The notes: generated by a model not told the origin, from the letters alone. DNA of 24,785 bases from Verrucomicrobiales bacterium (GCA_021648365.1 JAKISY010000071.1:1-24785); one strand, 5' to 3'. Shown: positions 1-6,786, counted from the stretch's first letter. Translations and numbers: made by a program.

Positions 1-2
1 CC

Positions 3-839
3 GATCCGCTGGAGGTGGATCGTGAGAAGCTCGCCGCTTATCAGACTCACCTCTTTGAGTTGATCAGCAAGAAGACCAGGCGCAAGCTGGCTTGCAATTC
101 GCAAATCAATCGGCTGAGCGTGCTCAAAAACTTTTACCGCTTCCTGCACCAGACCGGACGCATCGCCATCAACCCCGCCACCGTCATCGTGCTGCCGCGC
201 TCGCCCAAACTGTTGCCACCGGTGCTACTCAAGCCGCGTGAAATGCGTCGCCTACTCGATGCGCCTGATTTGCAAAACCCGATGGGCTTCCGTGATCGTG
301 TGATCATGGAAGTGTTCTACGCCACTGGCATGAGACTGGCAGAACTCATTTCCTTAGCTGTATCCGATCTTAACTTCGAGGAAAGGCTGATCACTATTAG
401 GAAAGGCAAGGGTGGTAAAATGCGCATCGTGCCGATGGGTGAAAGTTGCGCGAATTGGTTGAGCGAGTATTTGCAAAAGGTGCGTCCGCTTTTGCTCGGA
501 ACAAACGGGCATGAAAACGACGCGCTCTTTTTGAACCGCTTCGGACGCGCCATGAGTCGCAGCGGCTGGCAAAAAAAGCTACCGCTCTACCTGCGCCAGG
601 CGCGAATCAAACGCACCTTCACCAGCCACTGTTTTAGGCACCAACTGGCGACCTCGATGCTCGAGCGCGGCGCGGACATCCGCCACATCCAAGAAATCCT
701 CGGTCATGAAACTCTCAAAACCACCCAGCGTTACCTGCAGGTGGTGAAAGCCGAATTGAAACGCATCCATAAGCGCAGCCACCCGAGGGAGCGGCATCCC
801 GCCTTGGTTCCCGCCTACCGTGGCGCCCGCCAGCTATGA
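3..839 (+). CDS. Tyrosine recombinase, 5'-truncated by the window edge
   Basis: This is a site-specific recombinase of the XerC/XerD/phage-integrase family, cutting and rejoining DNA through a tyrosine nucleophile. The frame is already open at base 3, ahead of the GTG at 15, so the true start and part of the N-terminal core-binding domain probably lie outside the window. Counting from the GTG, the catalytic set is complete: Arg107 in TGMRLAE, Lys132 in GKGGK, His205 and Arg208 in HCFRH, His231 in LGHE, and the nucleophile Tyr240 in TTQRYLQ. It lacks the inserted helix expected of integron integrases. A second recombinase starts 6 bases after its stop, so the two are probably co-transcribed. 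Members of such tandem sets usually move or resolve mobile DNA. The fold and active site are clear, but its substrate site is unknown. Confidence 0.9.
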   Translation, partial: DPLEVDREKLAAYQTHLFELISKKTRRKLACNSQINRLSVLKNFYRFLHQTGRIAINPATVIVLPRSPKLLPPVLLKPREMRRLLDAPDLQNPMGFRDRVIMEVFYATGMRLAELISLAVSDLNFEERLITIRKGKGGKMRIVPMGESCANWLSEYLQKVRPLLLGTNGHENDALFLNRFGRAMSRSGWQKKLPLYLRQARIKRTFTSHCFRHQLATSMLERGADIRHIQEILGHETLKTTQRYLQVVKAELKRIHKRSHPRERHPALVPAYRGARQL

Positions 840-845
840 AAAACG

Positions 846-1817
846 ATGGAACTCGAAGCCTACAAAAAACACCTCGAAGCGCGTCATTTGGCAGCGGAAA
901 CGGTGCGCGGTCAGATGCGGACGTTAAAATACTTCCATGTTTGGCTCGGCAAACGCGACTTCCGCGATGTGAGTTTTAGCGAAATCATAGCCTACAAAAA
1001 ATACCTTTCCAAAACAAAGAACTTGCAGGGACGAATCAACTCCATCGGCTACCAGCACACCCAGTTGCGCAGTGTGAAAGCCTATTACGCTTACCTTCTG
1101 AAGCATGGCAAAGCTCTCATCGATCCCTGTGTCAACTTGCCCGTTTTGCGTTCGCCAAAAACTCTGCCCAAAGGCGTGCTGAGCGCGCGGCAAGTGATGA
1201 AGCTGCTGCGTGTGGCGGATACCAGCAGCCCCTTTGGCTTTCGGGATCGCAGCATCATGGAAGTGCTTTATAGTTGCGGTTTGCGCGGGAAAGAGCTGTG
1301 TCAGCTCACCGTCTATGATGTCGATTTCGACAAACACACCCTGCGTATCGTGCAAGGCAAAGGGCGCAAGGATCGAGTGGTTCCCATCGGTAAAGCCGCG
1401 CTTGAATACCTGCGTGAATACATCGCTAAAGTGCGTCCCATGTTTCTGGCCCGCTCCACCAGCAAAGGCGGCGTGGCAGCGCTTTTCCTCACTCGTGCAG
1501 GCACGCCGCTGCGGGTGGATACCTTGTGGAAAATCATTCGATCCTACAGAGAAGCCGCACGCCTGCCGCAGAGTGTGACCACCCACAGCCTGCGCCATAC
1601 CTGTGCAACGGAAATGCTCAAAGGCGGTGCAAGCGTGCGCCACGTGCAGGAAATGCTCGGTCACGCCGACATCAGCACCACGCAAATCTACACCCACCTT
1701 GCCAAGAGCGATTTGAAAGCCGTGCACGCCAAGACCGCGCCGAGTGAGCGGCGCAAGGAAAAAGCAGCAGCAAAGTTTGAGCTAGGCAACTGGCGACCGA
1801 GGAAGCGGAAAAAGTGA
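846..1817 (+). CDS. Tyrosine recombinase, complete
   Basis: This is a full-length (323 aa) tyrosine recombinase. Residues 1-95 form the SAM-like core-binding domain and about 105-290 form the catalytic domain. Visible active-site residues are Arg147 (SCGLRGKE), Lys172 (GKGRKD), His247 and Arg250 (THSLRHT), His273 (LGHAD) and Tyr282 (TTQIYTHL). The C-terminus is a basic tail rich in Lys and Arg. It begins 6 bases downstream of another recombinase, and the two are similar along their length without being near-identical, which suggests an old duplication or a multi-recombinase element. Pairs and trios of such genes occur in RIT-type elements (recombinase in trio). Only two are visible here, and a third could lie left of the window. 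It could equally be the integrase of the accessory block that follows. Confidence 0.92.
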   Translation: MELEAYKKHLEARHLAAETVRGQMRTLKYFHVWLGKRDFRDVSFSEIIAYKKYLSKTKNLQGRINSIGYQHTQLRSVKAYYAYLLKHGKALIDPCVNLPVLRSPKTLPKGVLSARQVMKLLRVADTSSPFGFRDRSIMEVLYSCGLRGKELCQLTVYDVDFDKHTLRIVQGKGRKDRVVPIGKAALEYLREYIAKVRPMFLARSTSKGGVAALFLTRAGTPLRVDTLWKIIRSYREAARLPQSVTTHSLRHTCATEMLKGGASVRHVQEMLGHADISTTQIYTHLAKSDLKAVHAKTAPSERRKEKAAAKFELGNWRPRKRKK

Positions 1818-1856
1818 GGAAAAAGAACTGTGGCACCAATCCTTTGCGCCGTTAAT

Positions 1857-2330
1857 ATGAGAACTGTGAGAACACTTGACCTTTACCTCGATACATCCGT
1901 GATCGGTGGCTACTTTGATGAAGAATTTAAAGAAGCCACTCAAAACCTATGGCATGAACGTGATCTAGGATTTTATCGTTTTGTGACTTCGCCACTGGTT
2001 GATCAGGAAATCTCGGGGGCACCGGAGAATGTGAGGGATTTACTTTCTTCCACATTTACCCAGAATGAAATCCTGCCCATTACCCTTGAAGTCCGTGAAC
2101 TAGCCCTTGCCTACATGCAGCAGGAAGTGGTGCCGGTGCGTTATGCCGATGATGCTTTGCATGTGGCGATTGCCACGGTTCACCAGATCAAATTGATTGT
2201 TAGTTGGAACTTCAAGCACATGGTAAACTATCAGCGAGAGAGTGGTTTTAATAGCGTCAATCTCTTGCAAGGTTACCCTTCTATCCGTATATTAAGCCCA
2301 CTGGAGTTGATACATGAGGACGAAAATTAA
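1857..2330 (+). CDS. PIN-domain protein, probable VapC-like toxin
   Basis: This is a small PIN-domain protein of about 157 aa; the family consists of Mg-dependent ribonucleases, often the toxins of type II toxin-antitoxin pairs. Counting from the ATG at 1857, the acidic residues expected for metal binding are Asp12 in LYLDTSV, Glu51 in VDQEISG and the Asp98-Asp99 pair in YADDALHVA. They are followed by the typical SWNFKHM segment near residue 116. The frame can also start at a GTG at 1830, which has a GAGGA stretch upstream but adds nine residues unlike a PIN N-terminus, so 1857 is preferred. It follows the recombinase by a few bases and overlaps the next small gene by 17 bases, the arrangement of a coupled toxin and partner. 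Toxicity is inferred from the family. Confidence 0.8.
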   Translation: MRTVRTLDLYLDTSVIGGYFDEEFKEATQNLWHERDLGFYRFVTSPLVDQEISGAPENVRDLLSSTFTQNEILPITLEVRELALAYMQQEVVPVRYADDALHVAIATVHQIKLIVSWNFKHMVNYQRESGFNSVNLLQGYPSIRILSPLELIHEDEN

Positions 2331-2514
2331 AGTGAATAGAGAGCGCCGAGATGTTCCTGCCATTCCTGGCTTTCATGCGGTGGAGGAATCGCGCAAATGG
2401 CGCCGAGAAACCAGCGCCTTACTTTCCTCGATGAGTGATGCTGAGTGTGTCGAGTTCCTCAATCGACGAATCAGCCGTTTTGCCAAAGGAAAAAAGGAAA
2501 GTGTTCAGGGATAA
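2314..2514 (+). CDS. Small protein, possible antitoxin partner of the PIN protein
   Basis: This is a 66-residue, strongly basic protein. I do not recognise a named family. Its start codon lies inside the last codons of the PIN gene (17-base overlap), so translation is probably coupled. The N-terminus is rich in Lys and Arg, residues about 25-55 look helical (ESRKWRRETSALLSSMSDAE), and the tail is basic again. Small helical genes overlapping the 3' end of PIN toxins are frequently their antitoxins, although in most vapBC pairs the antitoxin comes first, so the order here is reversed. An alternative is a passenger gene unrelated to neutralisation. The call rests on position and size only. Confidence 0.55.
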   Translation: MRTKIKVNRERRDVPAIPGFHAVEESRKWRRETSALLSSMSDAECVEFLNRRISRFAKGKKESVQG

Positions 2515-2515
2515 G

Positions 2516-2577
2516 GCTGGCAACTTTTTCCCTCAGCTGTTACTTTCGGAAAAACCGTGATTGATTTAAGTGCCAGC
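2516..2577. repeat. Nested inverted repeat downstream of the PIN pair
   Basis: The outer arms GCTGGCA (2516-2522) and TGCCAGC (2571-2577) enclose inner arms TTTTTCC (2525-2531) and GGAAAAA (2548-2554), giving a two-step hairpin just after the small gene's stop. It could be a transcript end, a recombination site or a remnant. There is no T-tract after it, so a standard terminator is not supported. Confidence 0.4.
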
Positions 2578-4071
2578 ACCCGCCGCTACAACCCGCATCC
2601 CACAAGGGCGCGCGGCGGATTTTGTTCGCACCCCCAAACGCAATTAAATCTCCTGCCTGTGGAGTTTATGACCGATATTAATAATGATGGGAAAATAGGA
2701 GATGAGGATAATTCGTTAGCATCTAAGGCGGATGAAAGCGGAGCAACGATAGAAGATAAGGAAAAAGGAACGGAGTTTTTGTTTTACAACGACAATCTTT
2801 CAAATGGGCTTTGGGACAAGGATGATCCTGATGCGCCTGCGTCAGAAAAGGACGATGATGATGCACAGGAAATTTCCATTGATGTGGGGATTTCTGAAGG
2901 TGAGATATGGCTAGAGCATCCAGCAATTGCTGGATTGTCCTTTTACGAGTCCCGTGAGTGTAAAGATACAGAGAAAGTAAATCTATCTTCAGAGAATAAA
3001 TTTACGATTTCGGATTCGAATCCTTTCCCTGAAAAACTTTTTATGCGAGCTGATGGATCTATAACCTTCCCATCGGATAATCCGCAGGTTGAAGGAGACC
3101 TCGTCTTAAATGTTAAGATGGGTTCTCAGGAGTTTGAGTTAGCAAAAATAAAGCTGACAATCGTTAAAGAGTTTGGAGCAACGAAATATTTTCATGCGGT
3201 TCGCGATATCATCTATGAGGATAATTTGCGTAGATACATTGACGAAAAGAGTTATGGAAATACAACATTTAGAAAGGTTCTTATGTGCGAAGAGCATGCT
3301 TCTATGTGGCCACAAGAAACTTTTCACCGTAATCCTCAATTGGAGGGTATTGGTGAAGTCGCTGCTGCATTTCCGAATGCAACAGTGATTTTGAATGGGA
3401 ATCTTTGTTATCATTCTGGGTCATCTAAATCACGAACTGTAAGAGGTCATGCTATGACAGATCGCTGTAACGGTCGCATCGTTAATAATCACACACTTGA
3501 CACAACTGTATCAACGGATGGTTCAACAGGCTTGTCTGGTCCTGACGGTCGTTACGTTGCATTCCATTCTGGAAATTTAAGTGAGGGTGATCTCGAATCA
3601 CCAAGATTTCAATTTGGATCAGGCTATGTTCCTACTGGAGCAAATATACCAAATGCCGCAATGGGAGGTTTGGCAGGGAACTACGCAGCTTCTGATAGAC
3701 GCTCAACTTTGACAATTGTTGGATATAGTCCCGCCAGTTCAGGAAATAGTAACTCTTCGAATAATAAAGGAGTGATTTTTACGGCAACCACGATTAAAGG
3801 AAGTGCAAAAGCACCTGACTTAGCAGCAGATGCAAAGAAATCGGGTGTAAGACCACTTGCAGGCGCACCAGGAGGTTACTTAGAACTTTTGATGTTAGAT
3901 GGAGCATCATCGGTCGGATTAAGTCATTTGGATGCAAATGACAATATGAATGTCAAAATTGCCAAGTTGCGTCATGGAGGGACATTCGGAGGCATTCCTT
4001 ATCCAGGCACTCCAGAGTATATAAACACTTACTTAATTTTTCACACCTATCGTCCACGAGGTGACGAGTAA
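2557..4071 (+). CDS. Secreted-type protein with calcium loop and a phosphodiester-glycosidase-like C-terminus, probably 5'-truncated
   Basis: The open frame is 504 residues from a GTG at 2557, or 467 from the ATG at 2668. The first 37 residues are rich in Arg, Pro and His, lack a signal peptide and read through a GC-rich palindrome, so they look like non-native sequence joined to an older gene. From residue 38 the character changes: DINNDGKIGDED fits a dockerin/EF-hand calcium loop, followed by a very acidic stretch (residues about 60-100) and then a beta-rich region. The last 250 residues contain VILNGNLCYHSG and LLMLDGASSVGLSH, which resemble the asparagine-glycine and LDGGxSS motifs of NAGPA/DUF2233 phosphodiester glycosidases; this is pattern matching by eye. 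Base composition is clearly AT-richer than the flanks. A lipoprotein gene follows 12 bases later. Most likely this is the 3' part of a larger exoprotein gene. Confidence 0.6.
   Translation: MIDLSASTRRYNPHPTRARGGFCSHPQTQLNLLPVEFMTDINNDGKIGDEDNSLASKADESGATIEDKEKGTEFLFYNDNLSNGLWDKDDPDAPASEKDDDDAQEISIDVGISEGEIWLEHPAIAGLSFYESRECKDTEKVNLSSENKFTISDSNPFPEKLFMRADGSITFPSDNPQVEGDLVLNVKMGSQEFELAKIKLTIVKEFGATKYFHAVRDIIYEDNLRRYIDEKSYGNTTFRKVLMCEEHASMWPQETFHRNPQLEGIGEVAAAFPNATVILNGNLCYHSGSSKSRTVRGHAMTDRCNGRIVNNHTLDTTVSTDGSTGLSGPDGRYVAFHSGNLSEGDLESPRFQFGSGYVPTGANIPNAAMGGLAGNYAASDRRSTLTIVGYSPASSGNSNSSNNKGVIFTATTIKGSAKAPDLAADAKKSGVRPLAGAPGGYLELLMLDGASSVGLSHLDANDNMNVKIAKLRHGGTFGGIPYPGTPEYINTYLIFHTYRPRGDE
2580..2618. 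repeat. GC-rich inverted repeat at the composition boundary
   Basis: The arms CCGCCGC (2580-2586) and GCGGCGG (2612-2618) flank a 25-base loop. It lies where the GC-richer recombinase/PIN block gives way to the AT-richer exoprotein gene, so it may mark a junction or be an integration scar. It is within the doubtful first 37 codons of the exoprotein frame. Confidence 0.4.
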
Positions 4072-4083
4072 ATTTTTTGAAAC

Positions 4084-4962
4084 ATGAACAAGTTTTATCT
4101 ATCTCTCTTTTTAATGAGTTTGAGTTTTTTCGCATGTAGCGACAGAAGCGTTGAAAACGAACCTAAAATTTTACGAGTAGAAAAGGAATCGAAAAGAAAT
4201 GTTGAAAAACATGCTGAACTAATTGTAGAAGATTTAGTGACTGAAAGGAATATATTAAAGGGAAATAAAGTGAAAAACGATGTAATTGCAAATGCAATGC
4301 AAGGAGGCGTAGAGCCAAATGTCGAAAATATTTCCGAAGCACCTGAAGGAAGTGTCGAATCCAAATTTAAGGAATTTATACAGGCATTAGATGGACTGAA
4401 TCTTCAAGGGCCAAAGGCACGAAAAACCTTGGAGCGCCTTTGGAATGAATTGGAACTGCAAACTGAAAACCTAAACCAGATCGGTTCTGAAACGATTTTG
4501 ATAGAATTGGCTTCAGAATTTAAAGCGCGCGACTTCGAGACTTTACTAGAACGCACCTCCCAAATAGTTGGGCTAGGAGAAGATTTCACATTTTTATTTG
4601 TAAAAAAATACTATCTTGTGTCTACACTTGGAAATTATCAGCCTAAATTTTTATTGACGAAATTGCTGGATAGCACAAAAGTTGAAAACTTGGATGCGGA
4701 GCTTACTCTTCTAGCATTTCTCGCCGCCAGTGACGACATTGCTGGGCGATCTGATATGCATCTTGAAGATATAGAAGGTATTGCGAGTTCTACCAACTTA
4801 TTAGCGAAATCTGTCGCAGAAGCTGTTTATCAAAATTATGCCCCCAAGGGCTTAAATGCAGAAAGCCTCTCTATTGAGGAATATGGTGAAAGGCTTGATC
4901 AAGCTCACAGTAAATTTAGAAAACGTCACGATTTTGCCGAATTAAAAAGTGGTAATCAATAG
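4084..4962 (+). CDS. Putative lipoprotein of unknown function
   Basis: The protein has 292 aa. It begins with a short signal peptide, MNKFYLSLFLMSLSFFAC, whose Cys18 is a likely lipidation site, although the lipobox (FFA-C) is not canonical. The mature part is highly charged and predicted mostly helical. Residues about 25-95 are rich in Glu, Lys and Val and resemble a linker or coiled coil, and residues about 110-290 form a helical domain with no cysteine. I do not recognise the family. It starts 12 bases after the phosphodiester-glycosidase-like gene, shares its low GC content and AT-rich codons (ATA, TTA, AGA), and is probably in the same transcript, so the two may act together at the cell surface. 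No catalytic motif is visible. Confidence 0.7.
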   Translation: MNKFYLSLFLMSLSFFACSDRSVENEPKILRVEKESKRNVEKHAELIVEDLVTERNILKGNKVKNDVIANAMQGGVEPNVENISEAPEGSVESKFKEFIQALDGLNLQGPKARKTLERLWNELELQTENLNQIGSETILIELASEFKARDFETLLERTSQIVGLGEDFTFLFVKKYYLVSTLGNYQPKFLLTKLLDSTKVENLDAELTLLAFLAASDDIAGRSDMHLEDIEGIASSTNLLAKSVAEAVYQNYAPKGLNAESLSIEEYGERLDQAHSKFRKRHDFAELKSGNQ

Positions 4963-5033
4963 GAAAATCGGGGTCAGCAGCATATTTTGACAAACCTCGT
5001 AACATTTTGGCTATAAGTTATTTGACGTAATTT

Positions 5034-5177
5034 TTAGGCTCGACGTTTTACCAAGCTCGCATACCAAACGCTATCGCTGAAGTCGAAAGGTTCCTCCACC
5101 CCCGTGGGCAGGTGAACTTGCAGGTACACTTTAAACGCTTGGGGTTGATTGATCGCTAACTGTGACCGGGTGATCAT
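5034..5177 (-). CDS. Short unknown frame, 47 aa, coupled to the upstream remnant
   Basis: This reverse-strand frame starts at an ATG that overlaps the stop of the preceding frame (ATGA) and ends in TAA. The protein starts MITRSQLAINQPQAFKVYLQ and then has a segment VHLPTGVEEPFDFSDSVWYA and a basic end. The residue mix is that of a real folded small protein rather than random translation, and the start-stop overlap with the upstream frame is typical of coupled genes. I do not recognise it. It may be a degraded gene or a tiny phage- or plasmid-type protein. Chance cannot be excluded at this length. Confidence 0.35.
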   Translation of the reverse strand: MITRSQLAINQPQAFKVYLQVHLPTGVEEPFDFSDSVWYASLVKRRA

Positions 5178-5404
5178 CGTTTGGTGATTTTGACGGGTTC
5201 TATCATCACGAGACTACCGTGGACGTTCCTACCCCACTCCCCCGCTTCGACCCATCGGACGCCGTCCTGCTTACGGTAGTCACTAGCTCGTCTAACCCAC
5301 AAACCCACTCTTCTTAGCAAATAGGCTTGCTTTTGAATCGGAACATGACTATTTTTGACTAGAGTCCATCCAGCGCTCGGCGAGTCAATCCGCCAAGCCC
5401 AATC
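5174..5404 (-). pseudogene. Remnant of an unknown gene without a start
   Basis: The reverse frame is open for 76 codons from 5404 to the TGA at 5174-5176, bounded upstream by a TGA at 5405-5407. There is no ATG near its beginning; the first usable starts are a TTG at 5320 and a GTG at 5308. The translation is rich in Trp and Arg (for example RRVGLWVRRASDYRKQDG then VRWVEAGEWGRNVHG) and ends VMIEPVKITKR. It runs divergently from the DUF883 gene. The lack of a start and the abutting unrelated gene suggest that the 5' part was lost. The family is unknown and the coding status uncertain. Confidence 0.35.
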
Positions 5405-5425
5405 TCAACCTTGATTCCTTATTTT

Positions 5426-5803
5426 ATGAGCACAACAGATACCACCCAAACCGGCAACAGCACTGTGAGTGACAACCTCGAAGCCAGCAGAGCCCACGCC
5501 ATGCAAGCTGCTGAAGAACTGAAAGCCGCTGCCAGTCAAAAAGCAGATGAGCTGAAAGAAAGCGCCAAAGAGCAAGCTGCTCGATTGCGAGGAAAAGCCG
5601 AAGAAAGCGCGCAGAATTTCAGAAGCACCGCCACCGACAATGTGGATCAATTCCGCGACTACGCAGATGAAAACTGGTCCGACATCAAAGTGCGCATCGA
5701 CGACTACAAAGAAGAAGGCGAACGCTACGTTCGCCAAAATCCAACCAAATCGATGCTACTCGCGGTAGGCATCGGCTTCATCATCGGTCGCATCTTGCGC
5801 TAA
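5426..5803 (+). CDS. DUF883 (YqjD/ElaB-like) membrane-anchored protein
   Basis: The 125-residue protein has a long, Ala/Glu/Lys-rich amphipathic helix (about residues 20-95) of the YqjD/ElaB/CsbD style. It ends in one membrane helix with small-residue packing, SMLLAVGIGFIIGRILR, after the family's typical RQNPTKS turn. In E. coli, YqjD and ElaB are inner-membrane, C-tail-anchored proteins that bind ribosomes in stationary phase; that role is carried over from the family, not visible here. The ATG at 5426 is preferred over the in-frame TTG at 5411. The next two genes match the yqjE and yqjK order of enterobacteria, so this is a conserved envelope-stress trio. Confidence 0.85.
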   Translation: MSTTDTTQTGNSTVSDNLEASRAHAMQAAEELKAAASQKADELKESAKEQAARLRGKAEESAQNFRSTATDNVDQFRDYADENWSDIKVRIDDYKEEGERYVRQNPTKSMLLAVGIGFIIGRILR

Positions 5804-5843
5804 ATCGCGCCCCGACCAAGATCCATAAGCTTTTTCCACTGGC

Positions 5844-5870
5844 GGATGCGAGCGTCCATACCTCGCATCC
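5844..5870. repeat. Perfect 9-bp inverted repeat after the DUF883 gene
   Basis: GGATGCGAG (5844-5852) and CTCGCATCC (5862-5870) form a 9-bp stem with a 9-base loop about 40 bases after the stop. The following sequence is C- and T-rich but lacks a clean T-run, so it may be a weak terminator or an RNA-processing hairpin between two genes of the same direction. Confidence 0.45.
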
Positions 5871-5916
5871 TGCCTCCCCTTTCACCCGTCAGTCACCGAT
5901 CGCATCACCCTGATTT

Positions 5917-6354
5917 ATGAGCGAGGAAAGCCCACCTTATGGTTCTGCTGGTTCAAGTCCGCTCCCCCCCCCTCGTCCAGGCTTAGGAGATCTCACCTCT
6001 TCGACCTTCGCCGCGCTGCTCAAGCACCTGCTACTCAGGGTCAAACTGTTTCAGCTCGAAGCTCAAGAGATCCGTGGCGAGCTATTACTGAAGCTCTTCG
6101 TTCTTTTAACCGCCTTCCTGTTTTTTGCCCTAGCCTACGTCACGATGCTCGCAGGAGCTATCGCCATGCTCAGCATCCATTTCCAATGGACTTGGCACAA
6201 AGTGCTGCTCTGCACTGGAGGGGCGCACCTTCTCATCGCTTTTTTCCTTATCATGCTCGCAAAAAAAGGCTTATCACACGCCGCCTTCCGAGACTCACTT
6301 AAAGAAATCGAAAAAGACCGCCAATGGCTCGAAAACAAACAGCATCACCGTTGA
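5917..6354 (+). CDS. Phage-holin superfamily III / DUF1469 (YqjE-like) membrane protein
   Basis: The protein has 145 aa. A Pro/Ser-rich cytoplasmic lead (residues 1-25) is followed by an amphipathic helix (about 28-60) and two membrane helices at about residues 62-90 (LFVLLTAFLFFALAYVTMLA) and 97-122 (VLLCTGGAHLLIAFFLIMLA). It closes with a charged C-terminal helix (RDSLKEIEKDRQWLENK). This is the architecture of YqjE and Actinobacterial Holin-X-like proteins, which despite the family name are resident envelope proteins. It lies between the DUF883 gene and a YqjK-like gene, matching the enterobacterial yqjD-yqjE-yqjK order. The next gene overlaps its 3' end. Biochemical function is unknown. 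Confidence 0.82.
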   Translation: MSEESPPYGSAGSSPLPPPRPGLGDLTSSTFAALLKHLLLRVKLFQLEAQEIRGELLLKLFVLLTAFLFFALAYVTMLAGAIAMLSIHFQWTWHKVLLCTGGAHLLIAFFLIMLAKKGLSHAAFRDSLKEIEKDRQWLENKQHHR

Positions 6355-6740
6355 GTAAACGGCAAGAACTGATCGCCTCGCTGGATCACTCTCGCGATCA
6401 AATCACCCACGACGCATCCCAATTAGGCGATGCTCTCAATGTTTCCAGAAAACTGGAGGCATCTTTCCATGCCTACCGCTATTGGTGGATTGGTGGCGGC
6501 ATTTTGGCAGGGCTACTCGTTGCCAAAAACCTATTTGGTCCTTTTCGAGGTCGCAAACAGGACGAAATTGAAAAAAAATCACCTTCTAAGGGGTCTAGCA
6601 CACTTTTAAGCTTGATCGGAGTGGCAGGAAAACAAATAATCCGCTTATCCAGACCCATGTTGCTCAAAGCCCTAGAAAAAGAAATCCACCAATGGGTCAC
6701 TCAACTTTCAAAAAAACAGCTAGACGATCACAACGACTGA
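6324..6740 (+). CDS. YqjK-like small membrane protein
   Basis: The 138-residue protein has an N-terminal charged helical region (LSKRQELIASLDHSRDQITH), a single membrane segment at about residues 53-67 (YRYWWIGGGILAGLLVAKNL) and a basic C-terminal half. The ATG at 6324 would overlap the upstream gene by 31 bases. An in-frame TTG at 6351 overlaps its stop as TTGA and gives a 129-residue product starting at SKRQELIASL, which fits YqjK-type N-termini better; the start is therefore unsettled. Position as the third gene after DUF883 and DUF1469 proteins supports a YqjK-like identity. The sequence alone is weakly conserved, and the function is unknown. Confidence 0.7.
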   Translation: MARKQTASPLSKRQELIASLDHSRDQITHDASQLGDALNVSRKLEASFHAYRYWWIGGGILAGLLVAKNLFGPFRGRKQDEIEKKSPSKGSSTLLSLIGVAGKQIIRLSRPMLLKALEKEIHQWVTQLSKKQLDDHND

Positions 6741-6786
6741 ACGCTCATCTTGCAATCTTTTAACCCGCACTCAAACTTAATACACT

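Larger units (their letters stand above)
4963..5425. other. Intergenic stretch with two cryptic reverse-strand frames
   Basis: No forward gene is visible here. Near the left end, at about 4968-4995, the sequence ATCGGGGTCAGCAGCAT resembles ends I associate with RAYT/IS200-type elements, but no transposase is present. Between 5034 and 5404 two adjoining reverse-strand reading frames look protein-like and are listed separately. The right end must also carry the promoter of the DUF883 gene, which I cannot place with confidence. Overall the gap looks like debris at the edge of the accessory region. Confidence 0.5.

Noticed and set aside
924..1727. Long reverse-strand open frame opposite the second recombinase
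   Set aside because: It mirrors a strongly supported forward gene with all catalytic residues; the antisense product has no recognisable features.
2515..2620. Integron attC site
   Set aside because: The paired hairpins drew attention, but no RYYYAAC/GTTRRRY core pair is present and the recombinases lack the integron-specific insertion.
5844..5870. Rho-independent terminator after the DUF883 gene
   Set aside because: The 9-bp stem is perfect, but no T-run follows; it is listed only as an inverted repeat.
5917..6354. Prophage holin
   Set aside because: The family name suggests phage origin, but the neighbours are YqjD- and YqjK-like envelope genes and no lysis or phage structural genes are nearby.
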